Below are positions 17,057 to 26,767 of a stretch of 64,000 bases of DNA, piece by piece. The first letter of the stretch is position 1, and each line of letters begins with the position of its first letter. The translations under genes and the position numbers were made by a program. Source of the DNA: Bacillota bacterium (GTDB taxonomy: Bacteria; Bacillota; Clostridia; Acetivibrionales; DTU013); the NCBI GenBank assembly GCA_023412915.1, contig JAEZRE010000024.1, forward strand, positions 62,001-126,000. The letters are read 5' to 3'. Under the pieces are notes generated by a model, which did no database searches, was not told the DNA's origin, and saw only the letters and a program-made list of their open reading frames with translations.

Positions 17057-19117
17057 TCATTGCCGATCTTTTTCGTTTATGATCACATTGCCTTCGAAAT
17101 GGCCTTTCCCCATCCTGTGTCGCGCTTTCCTGTTCGCGACCGTATCCAGCACTATCGACAGGTCGTAATTGGGATAATCCGGGTAAAGGTCCTCTGCCGG
17201 CGTAAGCAGCCTGATTCTCTTGTGATTAATGAGGAGTTTCCGGTCCTGTATCTGGACGCCCACGTTTCCTTCATCATCTATCGGCGCATAAACGACGCCG
17301 ATTTTTCCGCTTGCCTTGATCCTTATGCTGTCTCCGGGCTTAAGGCTGCAGATGGGCGCTTTGGTAGAGGGTTCGGATTCGCCTGTATCTGGGTCCGGCA
17401 ATTTGAACAGTCCGGCCGCTTTATTGTCACCGTTTCGGCTGTCTCTACCGTTATCTTTGTCTTTGCCGTTGCCGTTGTCTTTGCCCCCGTCCCCGTTTCC
17501 GCTGTCATTCGAGTTGTCGGGACGGCTCTCTGCATTTTCACGGTGCTCCGATGGTTTCCGGGAAACGCCGCGACCGTACGCCGCCGTATGGGCTCTTTCG
17601 ACTATCCTCTTCGGGAGTCCCAGCCGCTCTGCTATATGCAATGCGCAGCTTTCACCCGCAAGTCCGATTTCAAGCCTGTAAAGAGGCATCAGGGTATCAT
17701 GGTCGAAGGCCATTCGCGCATTGCAGAAGCCTGGAGTCTTTGCAGCGAAATCCTTTATTTCCGGGTAGTGCGTAGTCGCAGTCAGCAGACAGCCGCTTCC
17801 CTTTATCTCCTCCAGCAGGGCGATGGCAAGGCCCATGCCCTCCGTCGGGTCCGTACCGGAGCCCAATTCGTCAAGCAGCACCAGTGATCGGGCGTCCATT
17901 TCCTTCAGTATCTTTATGATATTCGTCATATGAGAGGAAAAGGTCGACAAATTCTGTTCGATGCTCTGACCGTCCCCTATATCGCATAAAACCTTACTGT
18001 TAATACAAAACAGGCTTTCCTCATCCGTTGGCACATGCAGTCCGCTTTGCGCCATAAGTGAAAGCAGGCCTACGGTTTTCAATGCAACGGTTTTGCCTCC
18101 CGTATTCGGCCCGGTGATCACGACCGCACTAACCCCTTCTCCTATCGCAAATTTTAGCGGTACGACGGTTTTAGGATCCAGAAGCGGATGCCTCCCGTTG
18201 TTGATGATTATGCGGCGCTCTTGCGTGAGCCTCGGCGGGCGTGCACGCATCAAAGCGCTCAGCTTCGCCTTGGCAAAAAGGAAATCCAGTGTGCCCATAA
18301 CATCGGCATTGATGCGTATCGGGCGGATATTGTCCTCTACAAGACCCGTCAGCATATAGAGTATCCTGCGTATCTCATTCTCTTCCTGAATCATTAGTTC
18401 ATTCAGTTCGTCATAGGCTTTTCTTACGGAAGAGGGCTCGATAAAAACGGTGGAGCCAGTCTGTGACGCATCGATCACGGTACCCTCCACCATCCTGCGA
18501 TATTCCTTCTTCACAGGCAGAGCATACCTGCCGTTCCGCTGGATCACGAAAGCTTCCATGAACCATTCGGGGTGAGAGCGCAGCATTGAATCAAGCTTCT
18601 GGCGTATTCGGTCGCCTGCCATTCCTATCTGCCTGCGTACATCCCTAAGCTCGGGAGAAGCGCACTCGTCTACCGAATCCACGCGTATACACCGCTCTAT
18701 CTCCTGTTCCAGAGGTTCGAGCGGATCGATCGATAAACCGAAGGAAGCCAGATAGACTGAACAGTATTCCCCGCGTTTCAGATATTGCTTCATACGGCGG
18801 CATGACGTAAGGAACAGTGCCACGGATGACAGCTGTTCCGGGAGCAGCATCGTATCCTTGCCGATCAGCGACATGGCCCTGTCAAACTCCTCCATGGACG
18901 AAAGCGGGGGACTTCCGGTCGATTCGAGTACCTTCAGAGCTTCGGTCGTTTCGTTTAAATGCCGTTCGGCCTCGCTTTTATCCATGTAAGGCAGCAGCCC
19001 TTTTATTTTTTCGCGCGTCCTTACCGAAACGGCCTGTTCGGACAGCATACCGAGTATTTTATTGAATTCTAGCAAATCAAGTGATCCATTTCTCATATCT
19101 GACATTATAACAGCCAT
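17057..19117 (-). CDS. MutS2-like ATPase lacking a Smr domain
   Basis: 686 residues. The MutS2 core is clear: the clamp and lever region with 'FVIQRNGRYALPVK' and 'ASQTGSTVFIEP', the ABC ATPase with GPNTGGKT (about 335-345), Walker B LVLLDELGSGTDPTEG and the 'TATTHYPEIK' H-loop. Typical MutS2 is about 780-790 residues and ends in a Smr nuclease domain; here the end has only a KOW/SH3-like part (LKPGDSIRIKASGKIGVV) and no Smr motif. A Gly/Asn/Asp/Lys-rich linker (about 530-575) follows the ATPase. Such Smr-less homologues exist; role in anti-recombination or ribosome rescue is unproven. GGAG precedes the ATG by seven bases. Confidence 0.85.
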   Translation of the reverse strand: MAVIMSDMRNGSLDLLEFNKILGMLSEQAVSVRTREKIKGLLPYMDKSEAERHLNETTEALKVLESTGSPPLSSMEEFDRAMSLIGKDTMLLPEQLSSVALFLTSCRRMKQYLKRGEYCSVYLASFGLSIDPLEPLEQEIERCIRVDSVDECASPELRDVRRQIGMAGDRIRQKLDSMLRSHPEWFMEAFVIQRNGRYALPVKKEYRRMVEGTVIDASQTGSTVFIEPSSVRKAYDELNELMIQEENEIRRILYMLTGLVEDNIRPIRINADVMGTLDFLFAKAKLSALMRARPPRLTQERRIIINNGRHPLLDPKTVVPLKFAIGEGVSAVVITGPNTGGKTVALKTVGLLSLMAQSGLHVPTDEESLFCINSKVLCDIGDGQSIEQNLSTFSSHMTNIIKILKEMDARSLVLLDELGSGTDPTEGMGLAIALLEEIKGSGCLLTATTHYPEIKDFAAKTPGFCNARMAFDHDTLMPLYRLEIGLAGESCALHIAERLGLPKRIVERAHTAAYGRGVSRKPSEHRENAESRPDNSNDSGNGDGGKDNGNGKDKDNGRDSRNGDNKAAGLFKLPDPDTGESEPSTKAPICSLKPGDSIRIKASGKIGVVYAPIDDEGNVGVQIQDRKLLINHKRIRLLTPAEDLYPDYPNYDLSIVLDTVANRKARHRMGKGHFEGNVIINEKDRQ

Positions 19118-19262
19118 ATAAACGCTCCGCCAAGTAAAGTACGGATATATACATTTTCTCCAAGAGGCGCCGACTGAGTATAACGGGTATCGCTTTGCAA
19201 AATAATAAGCTTTACGGTAAAACTACCTTAATGACAATAAACCCGGCTATGGAGCAAAACCA

Positions 19263-21053
19263 ATGAAAAATAAGAACCGTCGCAAATATAAAAAGTATGC
19301 TGTTAGAATGACCCTGCTGCTTTCGGCTTTTGTGGTCCAGACCGCGCTGATCGCGATTTCCCTTACGGCGTTGAACCGAAGCTTCCCGTATTTCTGGGTG
19401 TTCAGCTTTATTTTAAGCGCTGTTGCGGCTTTCATTATCGTAAACCAGCAAATGAACCCTGACATGAAGCTGGCTTTAGTGGTACCGATATTGCTGCTCC
19501 CGGTCCTGGGAGGCTTCATGTACCTGCTCTTGTCCCGGAAGAAGCCTCTACGGTCACTGACCGAACAGGAGGTACGGATGAATACCGCTTTGGCCCCACT
19601 GGCGGAAAAGAGTGACGATGTCCTACGGAAGCTCGAAGGGCTGGACGAAACGGCTGCTATGCAATTCAAGTACCTTTGCCGGTCCAATAACTTTCCAATA
19701 TATGATAATACCATCGTCGAATATCTCAGCCCGGGCGAGCACTTTTTCGAAAGGCTTAAGGAGAAGCTCAGGTCGGCTGAGAAAACCTTGTATATGGAAT
19801 ATTTCATACTGCAGGAAGGCGTCATGTGGAGCGAAATACTGGGCATTATGTCCGAGAAGGCAAGGGCGGGCGTAGACGTGCGGCTGATCTATGACGACAT
19901 GGGCTGTCTGAAGCTTCTGCCGGACAAGTACGATGAACAGGTCCGAGCCCTGGGCATCGGATGCAGGGTTTATAACCGCCTCGGCCCGCTGCTCTCAGCC
20001 ACCGTCAATACGCGTGACCACAGGAAAATAACAGTGGTGGACGGTCGCATTGCTTTCACAGGCGGCGCCAACCTGGCCGACGAGTATATAAACGTAAATC
20101 GGAAGCTCCGCTACTGGAAGGATGCGGCGGTAATGCTGGAAGGAGATGCTGCGCAGAGCTTCACCTGCATGTTCCTGAGCCTGTGGGACTCACTTGGTAC
20201 GGGAGAGCAGCCGGTTGAAGGACGGCCTCCGGAGAAGCCTGCTTCTAGCGGGCAAATTCCGGGTGATTCAGCCGCGGGTGGATCTATCCCGAAGGAACCT
20301 ATCCCGGATGGACCTTTCCCGAAGAGACCTTTTCCGGGTACTGTTTTCCCCGCAAATGTCCAACCTTACGGACAGCGTCCGCCATTATCCTATGCGGTCG
20401 AAATCGGCCGGATCGGAGCTTCTCAGGACACAGGCGGGCAATTTGCAAAGGGTAGCTCTAAAGTCCTGCACACCCCCGAGACTCCTTCGGCGGCAGGCCC
20501 TTCGCCGGGTTTTGTCGCGCCGTATGCCAGCATCCCCGCCGACAGGGAGCCAGTGGGTGAAAACGTATACCTCAATATGATAGCCGGCGCCAGAGAGTAT
20601 ATACATATCTGCACTCCCTATCTCATACCGGACGCCCAGATCCTGGCAATGCTGTTCCTGGCGGCAAAGAACGGCGTCGACGTCAAGATTGTTACTCCAT
20701 TCACGCCTGACAACTGGAACATCCATCTGGTCACGCGCACATTTTACAGGCAGCTGATCGAGAATGGAATAGAAATTTACGAGTACACGCCCGGATTTAT
20801 ACACTCCAAGACCATAGTCTGCGATCACAGGCTCGGTGTAGTCGGTTCCATAAACTTCGATTTCAGGAGCCTGTTTTTCCACCATGAGTGCGCAGTACTT
20901 ATGTACCGGACAAGCGCCATAGAAAATATGGACAAGGATTTTGAAGAAATACTGAAGGCCAGCCGCAGGATCACCTTGGAGGAATGCCTGAACGGGAAGG
21001 CTTCGGTAAGGATAGCAGGATCCTTTTTACGGCTTTTTTGCCCACTGTTCTAA
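19263..21053 (+). CDS. cls: Cardiolipin synthase with proline-rich insertion
   Basis: 596 residues, about 90 more than usual bacterial Cls (480-510). Two or three N-terminal membrane helices (1-90), then two phospholipase D motifs: HRK..VVDG (His near 252) and HSKTIVCDH (His near 514). It joins two phosphatidylglycerols (or PG and PE) into cardiolipin at the membrane. Between the PLD halves, residues about 318-425 form a Pro/Gly/Ser/Lys-rich low-complexity insert with repeated 'P-x-x-P-F-P-K/G' phrases that is absent from ordinary Cls. The gene stands alone between divergent mutS2 and convergent gerK genes. Confidence 0.9.
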   Translation: MKNKNRRKYKKYAVRMTLLLSAFVVQTALIAISLTALNRSFPYFWVFSFILSAVAAFIIVNQQMNPDMKLALVVPILLLPVLGGFMYLLLSRKKPLRSLTEQEVRMNTALAPLAEKSDDVLRKLEGLDETAAMQFKYLCRSNNFPIYDNTIVEYLSPGEHFFERLKEKLRSAEKTLYMEYFILQEGVMWSEILGIMSEKARAGVDVRLIYDDMGCLKLLPDKYDEQVRALGIGCRVYNRLGPLLSATVNTRDHRKITVVDGRIAFTGGANLADEYINVNRKLRYWKDAAVMLEGDAAQSFTCMFLSLWDSLGTGEQPVEGRPPEKPASSGQIPGDSAAGGSIPKEPIPDGPFPKRPFPGTVFPANVQPYGQRPPLSYAVEIGRIGASQDTGGQFAKGSSKVLHTPETPSAAGPSPGFVAPYASIPADREPVGENVYLNMIAGAREYIHICTPYLIPDAQILAMLFLAAKNGVDVKIVTPFTPDNWNIHLVTRTFYRQLIENGIEIYEYTPGFIHSKTIVCDHRLGVVGSINFDFRSLFFHHECAVLMYRTSAIENMDKDFEEILKASRRITLEECLNGKASVRIAGSFLRLFCPLF

Positions 21054-21169
21054 AGTATGAATGCTCTTCCAAAGTCTGAATCCGCCGTTATAAGCCTGCC
21101 CGCTTTTTAAAGCCTGATTCCGCTGATCCGAATATATACCGGCCCACGTATGGTAACCAGACTATCTGT

Positions 21170-22333
21170 TTATTGGATCTCCCCGAATCTCACTATTTTT
21201 GAATCAACGTTAAAGGAGGCCTTCATCGTATTATATATCTTTTTCCATCCATCGAGCTCCCCTATCGATTCCCAGTAATCGAAATACTGTGCCCTTATCT
21301 TGTCCCCTATTCCAAAAACGTCACATTTGGCCTCCTGGAGTTTTTTGAATACATCGTCGAGGCAGGTTTTTATGCTCTCGTTCAAGCTGTGCTCCAACTT
21401 GTCCCGGTATCCCGGATCCAGCAGGTTGCCCCACTTATACTCCTCCATTAATACATCAAGCCTGACGCTAAAAGTCATCGACGGCTCCCCATCCTTAAAC
21501 TGCAGGCTGGATTTTGTCCTGAGTTTTCTGACGAAAACGAGTCCTTTCTTTTTCACGCTCTGTAGATCTTTGGGCAAATCATACTGCAAATATGAGCTTT
21601 TTTGTATGCCCATCGCCATGAAAAGGCATGTCGTTTCATTTGTATCAAGCTGTCCGGTCATTTTATCCCGGTCGATCAGCGCAGTTCCCGCCACCTCGAT
21701 GTCATCGCCTTTGAGCCTGATCATCGGAACTATCGGAGATATGCCCGGAGTCGTATTCAAGATATCGTATTTCACTATACTGGTATCGGGACAATAGCCC
21801 GCGGCCGCGTCACGTTTCAGCAATTCGTTTATATATATGCCCAGCCTCGGTTTGTTTTTCAGCTCGACGCCTTTGGTTATCAATTCACTCGCGTTTCCGT
21901 CCACTATGATGACACGCGCCTGCGCCGAGGACTGCGCATCACGCTCATACAATTCCAGGTAGTCGGAAATGGATTTGCTCATGGCAAAAGCTTTTCCGAA
22001 AAGAAATGCCTGGACCTTTCCACCCGACACTTTGAGCGGCGACGACATACGGTCGAGTTCGCGTGCTTCACGCAGCAGATCGGTCTCCAGTACACTGACG
22101 CCCGAAGCCGACCCATCCTTGCCTGAAGACCCGCTCCCGCCTCCTCCCCCTCCGCTCTGAGTACTTTGAGAAATAAGCGGGTATGAAAACGTATATTTGG
22201 GCGAACCGTCATTGTCCAGATCTATTCCGATATTCAGTATGAAGCCAATTTTCTCGTAAATATCCTGGTCCCAGCACCCATTAAGGATAATAGCCAATAA
22301 TACCGCCGACAGAAGTATCCGTAATTTTTTCAT
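21170..22333 (-). CDS. gerKC: Ger(x)C family germinant receptor lipoprotein (C subunit)
   Basis: 387 residues. Signal peptide with lipobox LNGC (Cys20) followed by the family hallmark 'WDQ'. The body matches Ger(x)C: 'IGIDLD', 'KGVELKNKPRLGIYINELL' and 'GTALIDRDKMTGQLD'. C subunits are lipid-anchored on the outside of the spore inner membrane and work with the A and B subunits in sensing germinants. A Gly/Ser-rich patch lies at about residues 61-75. The start overlaps the gerKB stop by 4 bases, so the three genes form one operon. Confidence 0.92.
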   Translation of the reverse strand: MKKLRILLSAVLLAIILNGCWDQDIYEKIGFILNIGIDLDNDGSPKYTFSYPLISQSTQSGGGGGGSGSSGKDGSASGVSVLETDLLREARELDRMSSPLKVSGGKVQAFLFGKAFAMSKSISDYLELYERDAQSSAQARVIIVDGNASELITKGVELKNKPRLGIYINELLKRDAAAGYCPDTSIVKYDILNTTPGISPIVPMIRLKGDDIEVAGTALIDRDKMTGQLDTNETTCLFMAMGIQKSSYLQYDLPKDLQSVKKKGLVFVRKLRTKSSLQFKDGEPSMTFSVRLDVLMEEYKWGNLLDPGYRDKLEHSLNESIKTCLDDVFKKLQEAKCDVFGIGDKIRAQYFDYWESIGELDGWKKIYNTMKASFNVDSKIVRFGEIQ

Positions 22334-23430
22334 TCCTTTTTTTTCACACCCTTCCTGGTTATCCAGGCGATCAGCAGCAGCAGGACAGGGTAAGCCGCGC
22401 CGAAGGCCATCATACCGTAAGCGGCATAATTATCGAGCGTCAGAACGGTATAGATATCCCTCGCCGTAAAGACCGAAATTATTACTATTATTGCCGATAT
22501 GACCGTGTGGCAGATCCTGTGCGAGCTTATTCTGTATACGGTCCTGACCGCGTTATATGCTAAAAACATGTAAGCATTGACAGTAAGGACCATTGCCGCT
22601 ATCCAAGCCGAAAAATAATAAAGGTCGATCCTTTCCAGCACAGGCACGGATATCATCTTTGCAAACCCGGCAAAAGCCGAGATCCGCATTTTCAGCATAT
22701 CCTCGCCGAAAACGGCTATGCTGTCGGCGGTAAAAATCGTAAAAATCAGTATCATTGTAATAAACCCTAACGAGGTATACTTGAAAACATGCCGCCTGTC
22801 CTTTATATAGGGGAAAACGAACAACAGCGTTTCGAACCCCATGTAGGTCAGGGCGGTCTTCGGAAATGCCCCGGCTATTTTAGGAAGACCGTGGACGCCG
22901 ACCGGCATAAGATTGTGGATGTTTACATCTTTCAAGGTAAACAACATAAGAGACATTAATATCGGAATTAGTAGAACCAGCAGAAAATTGAACCTGCAGA
23001 CCCCTTTAAGCCCTTTATAAGCAAGATAAACAGAAGGTATGCTAATATATGGAACGAGCGCCCACGTCGGCGTGGATTGGAAGAACCATGCTCCGACGGT
23101 AAAAGCAAGCGAAGTCAGAAATGCGATCGCCGCAGTGATCAGGTAAAGCAGGAAAACGGTATTGATGACGTAGGAAAAGAATTTTCCGAAAACCGCCCTG
23201 TTTATATCAAAGATCGAGCTGCCCTCAAATCGGTTGCACAACACAATTATCGCAATGGCTGAGATGAAAAACAGCAGTCCTCCGAACAGAACGGAAAACC
23301 ATCCGTCATGCCCTGCTACCCTGACCACATCGGACGGCAAGGTCAGCAGGCCTATACCGGTTTGAGCAGCCATGATCAGCATGACAGCCTGTCTGGCAGT
23401 GATTTCATCAGCGCTGTTCCTCACCGACAT
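22330..23430 (-). CDS. gerKB: Germinant receptor permease subunit (B subunit)
   Basis: 366 residues, about ten membrane helices, of the APC-like GerAB/GerKB spore-germination family ('ITARQAVMLIMAAQTGIGLLTLPSDV' opening). The B subunit is thought to hold the germinant-binding pocket. It overlaps the end of the A-subunit gene by 23 bases and the C-subunit start by 4 bases. Ligand cannot be predicted. Confidence 0.92.
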   Translation of the reverse strand: MSVRNSADEITARQAVMLIMAAQTGIGLLTLPSDVVRVAGHDGWFSVLFGGLLFFISAIAIIVLCNRFEGSSIFDINRAVFGKFFSYVINTVFLLYLITAAIAFLTSLAFTVGAWFFQSTPTWALVPYISIPSVYLAYKGLKGVCRFNFLLVLLIPILMSLMLFTLKDVNIHNLMPVGVHGLPKIAGAFPKTALTYMGFETLLFVFPYIKDRRHVFKYTSLGFITMILIFTIFTADSIAVFGEDMLKMRISAFAGFAKMISVPVLERIDLYYFSAWIAAMVLTVNAYMFLAYNAVRTVYRISSHRICHTVISAIIVIISVFTARDIYTVLTLDNYAAYGMMAFGAAYPVLLLLIAWITRKGVKKKE

Positions 23431-24967
23431 TGCCCCTTCCCCTCGTTTTGTCCTTAGGCAGAGCCACGTCAGGACGTCTGCGCAGCTTCCTCATAGGCGC
23501 CCTGATAAAAGTATCCATGAAATCATTTGGGTTGAAAGGAGCCAGCGGTTGTAAATATGGCTGCCCACAAGATTCGAGAGTGACCATATGGGCAAGTGTG
23601 AAAAGTGAGAATATCATGATACCCGCCACACCGAATATTGCGGCATTTATCATCGCAATAAACCGGCTCATGCGGAAAAACCACCCCATATCGTAATGTG
23701 GTACGACGAATGTCGCTATCGCGGTCAGTCCGACAAGCACCACCATTACGTTGCTCACAATTCCCGCCTCGACAGCCGTCTGCCCCAGCGCAAGGCCTCC
23801 TACTATGCCGACTGTGGGACCCAACCCTTGGGGAAGTCGGATGCTCGCTTCACGAAGCAGCTCGAAAGCCAGTTCCATTATAAGAGCCTCTATGATCGGC
23901 GGGAAAGGAACTCTTGCCCTCGATTCCGCAAGCGGCACCAGAAGGTTCAGAGGCACGGCCTGGTAATGATAAGTCAGCAGAGCAATATATAACGCAGGTA
24001 TGAGGATCGCCGCCGAAGACCCGGCAAAGCGCAGAAGCCGTAAAAAGGAGCCGAATATGAAATTTATATTGTAATCCTCGGGAGTCTGAAAAAACTGAAA
24101 ATAGCTTACGGGTACTATAAGGGATACTGGCGTATGGTCTACAAGGATCAATATCCTCCCCTCCATCAGGTTGGCTACTGCCTTGTCCGCACGCTCCGTC
24201 GAATGGTACAGCGGGAACAGGGAATACGGGTTGTCCGTAGTAAGCTGCTCTATTATACCGGCGCCGTTTATATAGTCGATCTCGATATTTTCGAGCCTTT
24301 GCCCGACCTGTTCAACGATATCAGGGTTTGCGATATCCTCTATATATAACATCGCCACTTCGCCCTTGCTTCTTTTCCCCAGTACGTAAGTCCTTGCCTT
24401 AAGCTTTGAAGAGGCTATCTTCCTCCTGATAAGCGCAATATTTTTAGATATGGCCTCGACAAAACCATCGTGCTGTCCCTTCAGTATCCTTTCGACCTCG
24501 GGTTCCTGATAAGGCCTGGATTCGTTACTGTCCGTTTCAAAACAAAGCGCAAAGCTGATACCGTCAAGCAATATAACGGTGTATGCCTTCAAAACATTAT
24601 CTATAACTTTCTCCAGGATGTATTCCCTTGCAAACCTCGCCGACGGGAACAGGTTCGTTCCTTCGAGTTCCTTCAGTTGGTCCTGTTTCAAACTCAAAAG
24701 CACAGGAAGCACATCACGCTGTATCAGGTCATTGTTGATAAGACCGCCTACATAGATCATACAAGCCTGTACGCCGCCGGATGTGGTAAGATTCTGAATT
24801 ACAATGTCGCCGCATTCCCGGAACTGTTCCTGCAATATGACCAGGTTGTCGCCGAGAGTACTTGAGATCTCTATGTTATCCTCCGGACAGGAATCATTTA
24901 TAATTTCAAATTGATTTCTAATACTGCTGCGGGTCGTTCTGCTGCCGCCATATCTTCTGCCCCGCAA
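23408..24967 (-). CDS. gerKA: Germinant receptor A subunit (GerA family)
   Basis: 519 residues. A hydrophilic N-terminal half (about 1-280) with the family phrases 'DGISFALCFETD', 'SRPYQEPEVERILKGQHDGFVE' and 'LIRRKI', then five or so membrane helices with 'VPFPPIIEALIMELAFELLREASIRLP'. The TTG start at 24967 is preferred: GAGGTG sits six bases before it, whereas the longer GTG at 24976 is part of that ribosome binding site. First gene of a gerKA-KB-KC operon. In other spore formers such operons are transcribed in the forespore by SigG; I could not find a convincing SigG promoter in the ~130 bases upstream. Confidence 0.93.
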   Translation of the reverse strand: MRGRRYGGSRTTRSSIRNQFEIINDSCPEDNIEISSTLGDNLVILQEQFRECGDIVIQNLTTSGGVQACMIYVGGLINNDLIQRDVLPVLLSLKQDQLKELEGTNLFPSARFAREYILEKVIDNVLKAYTVILLDGISFALCFETDSNESRPYQEPEVERILKGQHDGFVEAISKNIALIRRKIASSKLKARTYVLGKRSKGEVAMLYIEDIANPDIVEQVGQRLENIEIDYINGAGIIEQLTTDNPYSLFPLYHSTERADKAVANLMEGRILILVDHTPVSLIVPVSYFQFFQTPEDYNINFIFGSFLRLLRFAGSSAAILIPALYIALLTYHYQAVPLNLLVPLAESRARVPFPPIIEALIMELAFELLREASIRLPQGLGPTVGIVGGLALGQTAVEAGIVSNVMVVLVGLTAIATFVVPHYDMGWFFRMSRFIAMINAAIFGVAGIMIFSLFTLAHMVTLESCGQPYLQPLAPFNPNDFMDTFIRAPMRKLRRRPDVALPKDKTRGRGNVGEEQR

Positions 24968-25101
24968 ATAATGCACCTCAAATCATCTATGTTATATTAT
25001 CATTGGTATTGTCTGCATTTCAGGGGAAAATAAACACCGCGGCGGCATAGAAATTAAGACGCAGGGACGAAAGTAACATGCTACTCGTCAAACCTAATGT
25101 A

Positions 25102-25142
25102 TAAAAAACAAAGGCATCAGAATTTTTAGTTCCAACGCCTTT
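25102..25142 (-). terminator. Terminator after C39-like gene
   Basis: On the minus strand AAAGGCGT pairs with ATGCCTTT (one G-T pair), with an inner A/T stem, followed by GTTTTTTAT. It ends the leftward transcript of the peptidase gene. Confidence 0.6.
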
Positions 25143-25179
25143 AGCTTTCACCTATGAAATCTGCAACTTGAAGACTCAG

Positions 25180-25704
25180 TTAGCATAGGGTAAATTTAAT
25201 CATCATATTGCTTGGATATTTTTGCTTGATTACATCGGATAAGCACTCGTTTCTAAAGGAAACGGCATCAAAAAATACTTTCTTCTCAAGTTTTTTTATA
25301 GTGCCATAGGGGTCTGCAATAGAGTAAGTTCCTTCTGCATCGTCATAACCGATCAGGGCTGAGTAATGCAATACCGGTTTTCCATCACCCATTAAATTAT
25401 CGGTAAGGTACAGGATATGTAAAGGAATATTGGATTGAAGGCTATTTTTTATAACCTCTGATATCTTTTCAATATCACCATAAACGATTTCTGCTTTATA
25501 TTTTTTTAAATATTTACAGTAAACATCCATCAGCTTACGAAATGTAATACCAGGTGCATCAAAAGGCTCATTTTCCAAAAGGAAATCCTCATCTGTTTTA
25601 TGTCCTTCTAAAAACGACAGAATCATTCCCGCGGTTGCATATCCACAAGTGTTGTTACTTTTTTGTTTTACCAAGCTAAAATTGCTAATCAGCATATATA
25701 TCAT
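25180..25704 (-). CDS. C39-like papain-fold cysteine peptidase
   Basis: 174 residues. 'KQKSNNTCGYATAGMIL' places the catalytic Cys at residue 20 with the preceding Gln-type oxyanion residue. 'VLHYSALIGYDD' supplies the His, and 'SIADPYG' the Asp. This is the pattern of stand-alone peptidase_C39_2-like domains. There is no signal peptide and no ABC transporter attached, unlike bacteriocin-processing C39 exporters. Substrate unknown. Upstream, on the same strand, is a 30-codon reading frame (25804-25712) that might encode a small peptide. The MBL and HD genes further upstream may share the transcript. Confidence 0.75.
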   Translation of the reverse strand: MIYMLISNFSLVKQKSNNTCGYATAGMILSFLEGHKTDEDFLLENEPFDAPGITFRKLMDVYCKYLKKYKAEIVYGDIEKISEVIKNSLQSNIPLHILYLTDNLMGDGKPVLHYSALIGYDDAEGTYSIADPYGTIKKLEKKVFFDAVSFRNECLSDVIKQKYPSNMMIKFTLC

Positions 25705-25711
25705 TCCTGCC

Positions 25712-25804
25712 TTTCATCGTTCTCTTTGTTTGATAAATGTAAGCAGACCGGGCGTTTCAGCACCGATGCCGAGGAAAAGCTTTAAAACCTCCTCTATCAA
25801 ACAC
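25712..25804 (-). CDS. Possible 30-residue peptide upstream of C39-like peptidase
   Basis: ATG followed by 29 codons, beginning MCLIEEVLKLFLGIG and ending in KQRER, then TGA eight bases before the peptidase start. It is an amphipathic-looking peptide. The ribosome binding site is poor (AAAGG directly against the ATG), and there is no double-glycine cleavage motif. It could be chance or a remnant of a longer gene. Confidence 0.25.
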
Positions 25805-25854
25805 ATCCTTTATCATGGACCAGCTTTTCAGGACGCACGCAACAGAAATCCTTT

Positions 25855-26688
25855 TTAGTCATATACAAGCTCAGTCCCTACTCCGACCTCTTTCAGATTT
25901 ACAACTTTGGATAGCGCAATTTTTGAATGCAGGTCGGTACAATGACAGGCATGCATAAACCCCGGCTGCAGTTTTTTCATGTATTCCAGAGTTCCTTCCA
26001 GCTGGGTTTCCGATGGCTTAAGAAGGTGAAATCCTCCTACGACATCCAGTATTCTTTCATCCCCGCATATTTTTATGGCATATTCAATAATATTGCATAT
26101 TCCGGCATGTGAGCATCCGGTAATTACCACAAGCCCTTTGTCCGCCTTGTAAACAAGCGCAGAATCATCCAATAGAAAATCTTCCTTTGGGATCCCGTTT
26201 TCAACCGTAATACCAAGAGGCTGCCTGTTTTCAAACCCATTCACCCGTTCAATTTGCCCAAGGAAGACCAGTTTTTGACTTATCCAAAAAGGCTTCCTGG
26301 ATAACTGAAAATCAAAACATGCCTTTAAGGCCTCTTCGGAATAGATAAAGCCTATCTGTTCGCCATCATGGATTTTGGGACACAAGGCAAGAGGATGAGC
26401 TATTAATGTAATCGTTTTTTCGCTATTCGCTTGACTGAAATAATCCAGATTACCTATCAGATGAGACATACCCCAGGTATGATCAAGATGTCCATGTGAT
26501 AGTATGACAAAATTGATGTTATGAAGTTGGATCCCCATTTTATAGGCATTTCTTAAAAAAATATCCGAATAGCCCACATCGAATAATACCTTATATTCAT
26601 CGTCCTCAATATAATAAGATAATCCAGGTTCACCAAAGTAATTTTTATCTATGAGAGTGTTGTTATCCACAAGTAGGGTCAATTTCAT
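25855..26688 (-). CDS. MBL-fold metallo-hydrolase
   Basis: 277 residues. The metal motif reads LSHGHLDHTWG (about 62-72), and later ligands appear in GCSHAGICNI and GGFHL. This arrangement resembles the MBL subfamily annotated as dihydropteroate-pathway or '7,8-dihydropterin-6-methyl...' synthases in archaea and clostridia; true substrate is unclear. GAGGTG precedes the ATG by six bases. The HD-domain gene lies 80 bases upstream on the same strand, so an operon is plausible. Base composition is more AT-rich than the flanking housekeeping genes. Confidence 0.85.
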   Translation of the reverse strand: MKLTLLVDNNTLIDKNYFGEPGLSYYIEDDEYKVLFDVGYSDIFLRNAYKMGIQLHNINFVILSHGHLDHTWGMSHLIGNLDYFSQANSEKTITLIAHPLALCPKIHDGEQIGFIYSEEALKACFDFQLSRKPFWISQKLVFLGQIERVNGFENRQPLGITVENGIPKEDFLLDDSALVYKADKGLVVITGCSHAGICNIIEYAIKICGDERILDVVGGFHLLKPSETQLEGTLEYMKKLQPGFMHACHCTDLHSKIALSKVVNLKEVGVGTELVYD

Positions 26689-26767
26689 TTTTCACACCTC
26701 GTTTTCATGTGTTGCAGTTAACCTGTTGAAAAAGGTTGCTGCAGGAATTTCTCCGTACGAGAGGTAG

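Noticed and set aside
17316..17887. Long plus-strand frames opposite the MutS2 linker, rich in Ser/Leu/Pro
   Set aside because: They are antisense shadows of the low-complexity Gly/Asn/Asp tract, without ribosome binding sites.
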